A program made the translations under genes and the position numbers. The notes under the pieces were generated by a model. The model had not been told where the DNA came from. It ran no database searches and worked only from the letters and a program-made list of their open reading frames with translations. A stretch of DNA of 64,000 nt from Lophius americanus (lineage: Eukaryota; Chordata; Actinopteri; Lophiiformes; Lophiidae), in NCBI GenBank assembly GCA_037951165.1, contig JBBDHG010000116.1, forward strand, positions 1,637,001-1,701,000. Direction: 5' to 3'. Positions 20,801 to 33,500 of this stretch are shown piece by piece. Within the stretch, counting starts at the first letter, position 1, and every line of letters starts with the position of its first letter.

Positions 20801-23800
20801 CATTCCTCCTCTTCCACCTCTCACCCCTCTGAAGAGTAATAAATTACTGATCTTCAAGGTGCGATAAAAATTTCACCCTTAAACTCTTTTAGAGTAAGGA
20901 GTAACTTATCTTTAAAACAATTTCTGTTCAGATAGTGTTCAGTGTGTGTGCGTAAAACAACAGAGCATTTATGTAGTCCTTTTCTTCTTGCTGCTCTTTC
21001 TTTTTCTTTCTACTTTCCACTGTCTGAGTTTCCTGGATCAGTAATTCCAATGTACACGTACCATCAGTAGTTTGGAAAATGGCAAAAAAACTCTTTTTTT
21101 GCCTTTAAATCTTTGAAGTGAAAATTCTCCCTGGAAAGTTTTTTTTTAAATAACGGGAATTTTGGACAAGGAGATGTTGAAATGAGCATTGGGAAGTCTC
21201 ATTTTCACTATATTCTTTTAATATCAGGAAGTGCTGTGCCTCCGTTTAAGGCAGGAACGCACAAACATTTGTGTTTTTCCTTTGTGATTTTGTTTTTAAT
21301 TTCAATCCTGTGGATCAGTAAAGTTTCGACCTTTCTATATACAGGAAGTAGTAACACAACACTGTTTTACATTTAAGACCATCAGGCACTTGAAATAGGA
21401 GAAGAAAGCGATATGTAAGCATTCCAATACTCATATTTAGCATTTCAGACGTTTTCCAGATTCTATAATTTAACAATAATATTCAAAATGCTTTGCTTTG
21501 AAAAAAGTCTCCATGTGTCACTGACATGTTACTTCTTAAGTACTAATGTCTTATATCAGCGGTGAGATATTTTGACTAGAAATAAGACAACTATATTTGG
21601 TAAGATGTTGAGATTTTGCAGCGTTCCTGCTTAATACATACAAATATATATTTTTGTAAAAAAAAAAAACATTTGGGTTTGTTGTTGTTTGTTAACATGT
21701 ATTTAACCGAAATAAATTCTATTCTATTCTTTTCTATCCCTCCCACAAAAGGGTAACCGCGGTAACATGATAACCAGTGTTATTCTGACTGGGCCCGTCA
21801 GTAGTCATAATGGGATGGCTGATTGGTGTAAACTAAATCACTAGATTTAATTCATTGACGTTTCATTCTGCTAATATAGATGCCCTGTTCAACTTTATAT
21901 ATAAAAGTTCAATAAACATGAGTTTTCCGATGAATCTAATCTCTTTTTATTTATTTTGACATAGAGTGAGACAAGGCCATAATTCCCCTCACATTCGGTG
22001 AGAACTATGAGTGGGCGGTCGGGTGCCGGGGGTCAGGCTTTGGTTTTGTTTGTGGTTGTGTGCACATGTTTGAAAGCTCGGAACCCCTTCTCCCCTCATT
22101 GATAAGCGGTGATTTCAAAATTACTTTTTATTGACACAGCGTTGAACATTAACTGATTTACCCCAGGGTACAGTGTAAAAAAAAAGTGAACTGGTAGGTA
22201 CCACACAATGAAATAAGGCATTACTGAGTCTAAAACGTCATTTTAATTAAATGAATGTTTGAAGGACATACTTAATTTGATTTTGTCTCCAGATGAGGTC
22301 ACTTCCAGTGAGGTGCGCTAGTCTGTGAACGAGAGTCTGGGGAAAAAAGCTAATTTATGGATTTCCAGATGAAATTTTACCTGAATGCAGGTTTAGGCAT
22401 ATCCTTGAGAGGATTCACTTTTGTTTGATGTTAGGTTTTTTACTGAATTTAAAAATAAGATAAAATAAAATAAATAGTAAAAGCTCTCAGAGAGCATAAA
22501 CCTACCTCTGGGTAGAATGTCATGCATTTACAACGCTTGAGCCCCGGTTTTAAGTCGGGTATGGAGGTTTGGTTATTTATGGAATCGTTACATGTGACCC
22601 AAATTACCAGCCTTCCAATACCAGCACCACCTGACCCAAATGACAGGAAGTGAATCTACAGGTAGTAGATCTAAATAGACTTTATTAATCCTTCATTTCA
22701 CAACCTAAATAACAGCAGGGTGATTAACGTTACTTTAGTTCAGCTAACTATTAAACTAACTAATGGTTCTCTTGTTATTTGTGAAAAAAGGGTCTTTGGA
22801 AAAACGGTTGGGTGTTGTGAGTGTTGTGACGTCACAATGTGGTGAGGCGCTCTCTTGAGAGACGCTGAAATGGAAGGGGCAGGAGAAGAGCGACTACAGA
22901 GTGTTTGAGAGATACTCAGAGATTTTGTTTGAGTTGTCGGTAGATTTAGAGGGTGACAATAACTCAGACTTTAATGGAGGAATAAACCGAGGGAATTCAT
23001 GTGCGTTTTTTTTTCTAGTTTTAACAGTTTGTGTAATTTGTCCTAAAAACGTGTGAGAATTATTGCGCAAATAATAAACAAATATGTGTTCACTGTTATC
23101 GATTTTAGAGTTTTTGAAGATAAAATAATAAAAAAATAAGTTTTTTAGAAATAGATTTTAAGATTTTCCAAAGCTGGAATTTCACATTTTTGATGCTTTT
23201 GGTGTCTAATCATGCACTGTAAAAATAAAATGTTGAATCAAGTGTTTTCAGTCTAACATATTAATTCAAGTAAATATTTGATTTAAATGAATGTTACCAG
23301 TTGATGTAATTATATTTGATTTTCCATTTCCCAGCAAACATCAAAGGAACTATCTACAACAGTGTCCCCCAGAACTCTGATCCTGCAGATGCAAATCCAG
23401 GACCCTGGTCATCTAATACTCATACCAGACCCAGATAAACCATATCATTAACTACAAAAAGCCCCCAGAGAGCCAAAATCTCCACCAAAGCACAACAGTA
23501 ACCAAAGTTCGACATTATTGTGATGAGATGGTTTGTTTCGGAACATTTCATGCAGACTCCTCCTCACCTCTCCCTATGAACGATTCTAGCTCTTCACCGG
23601 GTGCAGCGGGAACTTTGTCCATGCAACAGGAAGCCGCTACGGGGCGGGCCTTACCAAACCGTTTTACCGTAAGAGTTTCTTGACTTAAGTCCTCATTTTT
23701 TCATTTCTAGTACGAGGGATATTCAAACCTCGAGAACCTGGTCATCATTTTCTCATTTGTTTATTGTTAGAAGTGAGGCATTTCTTCATCCACTTTCTGC

Positions 23801-23942
23801 ATCTTCAGTCTGTCCCTTCTAGGCTACTGTACAAACATGAGGACCTTTCTAGAAGAGGTCCCGCCCCCTCTGGAGATATAAAAAACTCCCTCTCAGACTT
23901 CAAACTTTAAAAAAAACTATTCTGATCTCCATATGCTAACTA
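20801..23942. other. Intergenic DNA upstream of cfi copy 2
   Basis: No gene is recognised. An end fragment of the mariner-type family lies at about 21735-21838 ('gataaccagtgttattctga'). Two fragments of the 'agcactcagagag' repeat lie at about 22478 and 23457. The rest is AT-rich with short homopolymers. Confidence 0.4.
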
Positions 23943-24215
23943 GAAAAAGCACTCGCAGATCGCAAACCTCCGCCAAGGCACAACAGTACCTGAAGGTTGA
24001 CATGATTGCGATTCCATCGTTTTATTGAGTAAAAATAGTATAACGTATGAGATGTTGCCAACCTCTTAAATCTACCAACAAGTCCAACAAACTTCATCTC
24101 TCTCAAATACTCCACAGCTAAGGGTCTCCTGCGCCTTCCACTTCAGTGTCTCTGTTCAGCCCACTGAGTCCCTCGGCCAGCAAATTCACATCCAGTTTAA
24201 ATCGACTGAATGTTT
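23943..24215 (+). repeat. Copy of the 'agcactcagagag' dispersed repeat
   Basis: It begins 'aaaaagcactcgcagatcgc', keeps 'taaatctaccaacaa' and 'tctcaaatactc' in the middle, and ends near 'cagcccactgagtccct'. The copy at 45118-45365 shares the same order of blocks, so this is one family about 250 bp long. Confidence 0.6.
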
Positions 24216-24520
24216 GTGTTTGTGTGGGTCCTGAACTCTGTGCTCCAAAATGCCGACGTAAAACCCCCACAGTCAATGATCATTCTTAGATGATGTGCGT
24301 CTGCATTGACAGACGAGCTAATGATTGATGGCTCAGCTCATCATCTGACAGAGCAGCGACCACTCTGTCAGTCCTCCAGGAGAGAGACGAACACTATCCG
24401 TCTGCTTCTCACCACAATAATAAGAATCTATTCTTTATTTAGGGTTTTTTTGTTTTTTGTTTGATCCATTTTTGAGCAGGAGTTTTTATTTCAAAGAAGC
24501 CGAGCGGATTCAGAGTCAGG

Positions 24521-27500
24521 ATGAGATCGGTCTTCCTATTGATGTGTCTCGTCATTCATACCGAAGCTGTGAGTGCACCCTTTACCTCAAAGTCATTCCT
24601 TGTTCTGGACGTTTCAGTCTTTTCACTTTTTCTGATACTTTTGGATATGAAAATTGACATTCGATCATATTGGCATCAGAAAAAAAAAAAAAAAATGTCA
24701 TGTTTCATGTTGTTCACGTCTTTCATTCAGTTTTCTGTAGGAGAACTTTCTGCACTGAAAGGGGATGTGAATCAATTCTGGTAAATTGAAGCACAGGGTT
24801 AAGATTTGGTTTTTCGGAGGTTTTAAAACATAAATGGAATTATAAAACTGGCGGTGATAAAACTGTATGTTAACCGGGGTCATTGTCATATGGTCATATA
24901 TTGTCATTCAATTTGATGAACGTATTGCCTTGCCACCCAACTAGCAGTGATCCTTTACAGCATGCAATGTTTGTCATTTCCAACTGGAAGTTACAAATCT
25001 TGCCGCAAAAAAACAGCAGTAGGTAAAGAAACAGACAAAGTACGCGCTCACTCCATGTAAAGCACTGATTCGCCCGTGAGGCGACTACACCTGGGTAAAA
25101 TTTAATGCAAATCCGTCCTGTGATTTTTCTGTAATCCTGCTCACAAACAATCAGACAAACATACACACCGGCAAACACACAGGAGTGAAAACATAAGTTG
25201 TTTTTTTTACTAATTCTGATTATGTTTTACATGTTAATATTTAATTATGATTGTTGATTATGTCTAGTGGCTGCAGTACCTCAAAGGGCCAGCAGGAGAT
25301 AGAAACCAACACTGATGTAGATGATAATAATAAATAATAATACATTTAATTTATAATGCACTTTACATTAGGATCAAATCTCAAAGTGCTACAAAGTAAA
25401 AGCAGATAAGATCCACCTAACTATGAGTCTGTGCGTTTATAACTGTAATGTGTTTTCATTTCAGTGGGGAGATTTGTTGCCAAACCTTGAGGAAATTAAG
25501 TTAACACCTGAACCCACGACCAAACCAACAACCGAAGCCCCCAGTGAACCACCTGTAGAACCTAAGACCCAACCATTAACAGAACCCTGGACCCCACCCA
25601 CAAAAACCACCCCCATAGAGCTTGAACCAGTTAAGACGGATGAGTTTTTGGGTTCAGAAGAGTGCCAAAATAAAAAGTAAGTACAATTTTAAAAGGTTAA
25701 GCCTTGTTTGATGTGAACACAGAATTAGACCTTTGCAGACAATCTGCTCACTCATATCTACCGGCCATGGTTACGTTTCCTGATTTATTTTGAAAGTTTG
25801 ATTCCTTGCTATACTTTACTTTCATTTCCTGTCGTTCTTTTCACTCCACCTTTGCAATTGTTGCTCAGACCTTAGCTTTACCACCGTAATGGGTTAAGCC
25901 CTCGTAAGTTCTCCATCTTTAATAGTTCTACTTTGGACCTCAAATCAAGTGTACCCGCCTCTAGTTGAGTTTTGGGTAGGTACATTACAGCAAGGTAATA
26001 AAATGGTAATAGTGGGGTAACAGTGTGATACTAAAGAGATAATACATATTTTATAACACGAACATCCCAAAGTGGTAACTAGGGAATAGCCTGGTAATAA
26101 AAATGGGTACATCTGGGTAAAATTGCACTGAAATGTATGTAATAAGGCAATAATGGCCAGAAAAACTCATTGTAATCATGAGGGGAAAGATTTAAAGATG
26201 GAACCGAGGTAAAGCTATTTGTAATCGTACAGCAATACTTTTGTAATATGCTAGTAATAAAATGGTTATATAAGTGCAATATTTGGATTCAAATCTGGTA
26301 ATATGGTGATATCAATATTGCAATAACATGATAATAATGAGGTGATATAGGTACATGTTTTCTCAGTACTACAGGTTACTATCAGCGTAAAACCTTCCCA
26401 AACAGCGATGATAGTTCCTGTGTAATAACCATCAATCAGCGTCATGATGCCCAGTATGAGTTTCCTCCTCTTTCTATCTAGAGCTGTGATGGAAGCTGAG
26501 GTGAAGGGTTCAAATTGAATTGACAGTATCTGACCACCATTGTTGTTTATTACGAAGTTGAACTATAATACAATTCGGGCATGTTCACGCTGGAGACAGT
26601 CTGGGTGCTGAACTGCCCCTGCAGTTTAGTTCCACTTTTTTCTTCCTGTAAACATCACAGTATTATCTGAAATTTAGAAAATGGACTTTTACCATTTGTG
26701 AATAGAAACTTGCACTCAGTTGTAGAAATTTTTTGCCATATTTTATCCGAGTTTCTCATGATTTAGTGACTCTGTGTCAATTTTTTCCCTCGTACTATAG
26801 ATCTCTGCACCTTTTGGGGACGGAGTTTAGGACCATGATGATTGTAATGGGAGACATAACAGTTTTTTTTTAATTACCATGTTTAATTTTCATTTTTTGT
26901 TTTCGCCCAGGAATGCTTTAATTCAATACCATGCGGTATGAGATTTTTTTGTGACTTTAGAATAAATGATTTTAAAGGGAATAGGGAAATTCAACTATGT
27001 GTTATGTTCAGTAAAGTAAGCAATGATGAATATCACTAAAAAAAAATACATGTTCATAAAAGGCATTCCTCGTAAATGTAAAATATGTACATGGCATCAA
27101 TACTATTAAATGTGTATAGTTGAGAGTAGTGAGAAATTAACTACAAGAAGGTAATTTTGCATTTTTCAGCACTGATTCATGGTTATAAAGCAGAAACTAC
27201 CACAAGTGTTTCCAGGTAATCTCTGCACCTCTGGATGTTTGGCTTAATCTAATATTACCATTAAATTAAATGAAACAGAAACAGGTAGTTTTGCATTTTG
27301 CAGCACTGATTGATGGTTATTACACAGGAACTAGCATCAGTGTTTTGGGGGTAATTAGTCACAAGATTAAACATACTATTGTACTGTATTACCTTGAAAC
27401 AAAACGGAATGTTTGGAACAGGAGGGTTGATTGAATTTCGGCATCATAATATAGTATTTACCGATTTTGACTTCCAAGAAGTTTCATCTAATTTGGAAGG

Positions 27501-30500
27501 TTTTACGCTGATAGTAACCTATAATTCTGAGAAAACATGTACCTATATTACCTCATCATTATCATTTTATTGCAATATTAATATCACCCTATCACAATTT
27601 TGGAATCCAAATATTGCATTGATATAACCATTTTATTGTTAGCATATTACCAAAGTAATAGTTTAAACTACTTTCCTATTAAAGTTTGTTTCCTCATCAT
27701 TACACTTTGTTTTTGGGCCCTTTTTGACCTGTTAAACACATTTCAGGGAAACATTACCCAGATATACACATTGTTATTACCAAGCTATTTCTTAGTTATT
27801 ACTTTGAAAATTACATAATATTACTCATATATAACCTCTTTATTATCACACCGTTAACCCACTATTACCTTTCTAATACCGTGTTGTTATGTCCTACCGA
27901 GTTTTGGTTAGTTTTCATACATATTCTGCTAGATTTATCTGAGTTTGTTTTTGACTACACTTCCTCAACTTCCTGTTAGCCCTTATAAGGATGATTGTTT
28001 GTTGGCAGGATCACACATTAAAAATCTAGTTAGTGGACTCTCCTGAAACTGGACACAAAACAAAGTGAACCCGTTAAATTTTGAGCTTCATCCAAAAAAA
28101 AGGGGAGGATCCCAGGAATTCTTTTCGCACTTTCTTTAACATCCCAAGATAATGCTGTTTTATTAATCATTCTAACAACTTCATGGGTTGTTTTGAAACT
28201 TTATTTAGTGGTTGGGCTCACCCTTAGAGATAAGGCGATGAGCTCGGACATCCGGAATAATCTCAGAGTGGACCCCCTGCGCCTTTGCGTAGAAAAGAGC
28301 CAGACGTGAACCTGGACTGAACCTTTTCCATTCCTGGACTAAACCTGTTCTAAACCTGGACTGAAACCTAGATTGAACCTGTTCTACACCCCTAATGAAG
28401 CTGGAATGGGTGTGCGTTTCGAATTGATTCAGATGAGCTGATTTGGGCTTCTGATTAGGATGCCTCAATGAGAGCCTCCCTATAGATGTTCCCCAGGGAC
28501 ATCCACCAGGGAGGAGACTCTGGGGTAGACCCAGAAATCTCTGGAGGGAATACATTTCTCAAATGGCCTAGTGGCGAGTTGGAATGCCCCAGAATCAGCT
28601 CGGGAGTACTACCGGGGTGTGGAATACCTGGAATACCCTGCTTGGCACACTGCAACCACAACCCAACCCCAGATAAGCAAAATAAATTTGATGGATAGAT
28701 TTGTGGATGGAGGAAGGAAGGAATGTCATTGAAGTTAAGAAGAATGTGCCCTGAGCAGCAACAAGATACATCTCCCATTGGCTACTGCTGCGGCTGGTGG
28801 TGGTGGCTTATGACTCTGCTGATGCTCATGAAATGAAGATTTGGAGGCAAAGTGGAGGGTGAAGGTGCGAATGACAGCAGTGTAAAATAATTCAAGGTAA
28901 ACTAAAGTGACAGAGGTGTTACTGTCGGAGTACATTCCAAACCTCACCTTCTGTCATGAACTGAGTTCACAGATGCTAGAAACCGACCACACAGGAGGCT
29001 GGGCTAAACCTTTTGGGAGGAGCTCAAATCTCTAGAGGAGCTTGCTGCTCTTTTGAGATCAAAGGTTCATGCTTCTGATGAGGATTCTACTTGGGTACCT
29101 TCTTTTGTTCATTTCCCGAGGCACGGCAAACTGGTCAACATGATGGTCTTAGGCTTCTTTCTCGTTTTCCTCGTACATGTGTTTACATAATGAGAGATTG
29201 ATCTGTGTCTGTATAATCCGTTTGTTTTTATTTATCAGGTTTACTCGCGCATCATGTGACCTGGTTTTTTGCCGTCCTTGGGAGCGATGCATTAGAGGAA
29301 GGTGCTCCTGCAAACCACCCTATCTGTGTCCCACTGCAGATGCAACCCCAGTATGTTCAAAGAACGAAATACGGTACCGCTCCTACTGCCAGGTAACTGA
29401 TGGATGAGGTGGATACAAGCCTTTGGAACTGGAACAACCAGTTCAACCCCCTCCTGGTTTCTCCTATTTCTGATACCTCAGACTAACTAACTGTGTCAGA
29501 TCTTCAAACAAAATTTAACATAAAACAACCTTATAAAACACAAAACACAAGTTTAGTTTAGTGGTAAGAGTAATTTTATTTTGATGAGGCATAAAGATTA
29601 TCTAATAGCGTGAAAAAGTATTCATCCCCTGAAATAATATCAGGGGATGAATCTATATCTATTCAGGTCCCACCACAACATCTCAATAGGTCACAGGTAC
29701 AGCCTTTGACTAGAACACTCCGGAACTTTAACTGTACTCCCTTTGATCTATTGGACTCACGGACCGATGTCCTGACATTCTCCATGAGAGTATTCAGGTG
29801 GAGAGCAGAATTCCTGTTTCCTTCAAATGTGGTGCATCATCCTAGTCCTGAAGCAACAAAGTATCTTGACAACACAATATGTCTCACTGTGGAGTCACAG
29901 AACCTTCCAAATAACTTTGGAACCCTTCCAAGACTGATGGATTTTAGTCACCTTCTGGAATTTATTTTGATCTGGGCATCGTGTAGTTTAGTAGTTTTAA
30001 GATTTTGGTTTCTAAGGGGGTGGATAATTTTACCAGTCAGAACACATTGGTTAAAGAGAACCTTCTTGGTTCAATAAAAAAAATCAATCTTCAAACCTTA
30101 TATTTTGTGTTTACTCAGGTAGTTTTATGTTAAATAGTCTTCGAAGATCCAACACAAAAAATGACACCAGGAAGGGTTTCATTAGTTTCTGGAATGTTTT
30201 AATCAGAAGCAGTAAAACCTCATAGTTTTTGATGATCTATTTTCCAGGTGATGGCTGTCTCATGTAGGACCGGGACACCTTTCATGTCCCACTTTGGGGA
30301 AAATTGCGAAGGTTTACTGTTGCAGATACTTTCAGTACCTCCTAATCTTTTGAACATCAGAATTCTGCTTCACCCCTATCTCTCTCTTCACAGAAAGTCA
30401 ACCAAAGTATCAAAGTATTTTAGACAAGGACACGGGAGTGGTGAGGGTCGTCATTCCTGATCCCAAGAGTGCTGAGGGTCGGGACGATCTACTGGTGTGT

Positions 30501-33500
30501 GGGTGGAAATGGAACATGGCGGCTGCTAATGTTGTCTGCAAGGAGCACACGCATCCACTGTAAGGTCTAACTAGATCTATCTCCAATAGACCCTATACAC
30601 GATGTCATGTTTTTCCATGGTTAGCCAATGATTCAATCTTAAAGTGGGCGAAGCTGCAAAAACTATAACACGCCTAAGCAGTAAAAACTGCAGCTAGAGA
30701 GAGAGAAAAAGGGAGCTTTAGGCAAAAAAAGTTCTGAAAGCTAAAACAAAATAGCTTTTGTATGTGACACTGACCGTTGTGTACACGTTGCCATAGTGAC
30801 AACTGAAGTCAGAATGCGCGATGGTGGTTAAGGGATTTCTTAAGCAAGTATAATGCACCTTGTGTACTGTAGCTTTGAATATTGAGCATGTTAGGTTCAT
30901 TTATTATTATGTTTATTTTTTGTTGTCACGATGAATTGCATGACCGCACGACCCAAATGTGACTGACATGAATGCTTACAGAGGTGCAAGGACAGCGGAT
31001 GTCCTGCCGTATCGGTCCTTAACTACTGATAAGAAGGGATTGTACCCGAGAAGATGTGTTAGCATCCGTTGCCGAGGTTACGAGACTTCCCTAGCTGAGT
31101 GTGAAATCTACAACAAGGTCACGTTGGTCGGACAGAGACAGAGCGTTGCTACAGTGACCTGTTATGAAGCATCGCCAGAACCCAATGGTTAGTATGTACT
31201 TATTTCATTCTGTCCCAGAGGCACTCGTGTCCCTTTTGTCTTGCCGCACATCTCCAGTATTGTGACTCTGTTTGTGCTTTAGAGGAAAGGTGTGGCTTCA
31301 AGTGTGCAAACAGCAAGTGTGTGCCCCTGCATTGGACTTGTAACGGGGTTGACGACTGCGGTGACAACAGCGACGAGATGTGCTGCAAAAGTAACTCAAG
31401 CGCTTTGATGACGTAATCCGAGATTTTTGAGTTCATCGTCTTAACAGTTTTTGTTTTTCAGGATGCAGGAAGGGGGCTTTCCTTTGTAAGACTGGTGTGT
31501 GCGTGCCGTCGGATGCTCTTGGTGACGGACAGATTGACTGTCTGGACGGAGAGGATGAGTTAGCGAAATCTACGATGAATCTCGGTGAGAAGCCACAAAC
31601 TTTTATAATCATCAGTATCGTGAAATAATCTTAACTCAATATTTAAAGTGACAAAATGACTGAAGATGTGGAGATATGGTAACTGTGGGCTGCTGATTGT
31701 GAAGTAGAATATGCTGATTTATACAGGAACATTTCGCTATTGTAAAGTCCCCATTTAAGCACATTCACAGCAATATTTATGAGCGTAGTAATATTTTCTC
31801 TACTAGGAAAATTTAAATGTTAAATAAAAAAATATATATATTAAATAAAATATTGAAATATTGAATTATAAATCTAAATGCTAATTGTTCTATTTAAATG
31901 TTCTATCTAATCGTAAATGTTTGTTTGAATGTTATATGAAATTATTAAATACAAATTTGAATGTAGATGATAAATGTAATTGTTGTATCTTAATGTTATA
32001 TCTAAATGTTAAATCTAAATCCTAATCTTAAATATAACTGTTAAATCTAAAGAGCAGATCTAAATGTACATCTCAATTTAAAGATAGATGTTAAATGTAA
32101 ATGTTATATCAAAATGGGAAATCTACACCTGAATCTTAAATCTAAATCTTAAATTTAAGATCTGAATCTAAATGCCTAAATCTGAATCGAGTTCTAAATG
32201 TTAAATCTAAATCTAATCCCAAGGGTTAAATCCAAACCATAATATCTAAATCTTAAATGCAACTGTTAAAGCTACCGAAATCTGTATATGTACATTGTTT
32301 ATTGAAATGTTGAAGGTAACTTAGAATGTAAATGCTAAATAGAAAAGGTAAATTTAATGAAAATGTTAAACGTAAAACAAAATGTTTCAGGACCTTACTC
32401 TCTGGACCCTTTTTTTTTTTAATTTTTTGCATGAGGTCAAGGGGTCATGGTCAGTTTTAGGGACACAGAAAGTGTTTGTATGCAGTTGCATGGTGTTATA
32501 AATTTGAGAAGACATATCGCCACCCACTGGCCTAGTGGTGCATACTACAGATTTTTAAACGCTTTTTTTTGCAGATTTGTGTGTACAAGGAGGAAATACT
32601 TTAAAAACATATTTTCTGACACCTGTGCACACAAACAAACACTGATAAAGCTCTCGACTAACATTTACAAATAGTGTTGCTATAAGAGTGGCCTCATTAG
32701 TGAACTTAGGGTGTATTTGTTCAGGTTTGTACTAATGGTGTACACCAACAGAACTCTAGTGTCACGGATCAGCATCAGTTTGACTGTCTGCATCTATCTC
32801 CAGCAGTGAGATCGGCGATTCCCCCTCTACCCGAAAACAAAGGTATGTCTACGCGTGAGACACCGACAGTAGAGGCTCATCAGAAACTGCCGTTGTCGTT
32901 GTCAAATGTGGTGACACTTGCATTTTGTTTTTGTATATTTCAGAATATATTTCTCCCAAATATGGTATGTAGCCTAAACAGTGACATTTACACCTGTGAC
33001 TACCTATTATATACCTAATAACTGATCAACTGATGGACCTACCTACCAACTGAATGATCTTCATACCTACCCACCTACCTTATACCTATCGATCAATGTA
33101 TCTATTACCTACCTATCAAGCTACACACTGAATGACCAATACCTACATAACTACCAATTCAACTACCTAACTTTCTACCTACCTACGCAATACCTTCTGA
33201 TCAACCTACCTATCTACGTATCTAACAATTGATTGACCTACATACCTACTAAATACCTACTGATCAGCCAACCTACTTATCCACCTTCCCACCTAGCATC
33301 TTGCCTACATACCTAATACCTACTATCCAGCTGATCGATCTACCTATCTATAGACTGACTAACGGACCGTCGAACTGACCTACCTAGCGACATACTGACC
33401 CGGTACATGCAGACCAACAACCTACCTGTCTATTGACTGACAGCCCGACCTACATAACACATATCTATTGGCAAACTTACTTATCTACCAAATCTCCCAA

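Noticed and set aside
29610..30077. 155-residue plus-strand open frame
   Set aside because: It is the antisense of a deleted Tc1-type transposase, and the real coding strand of the relic is minus.
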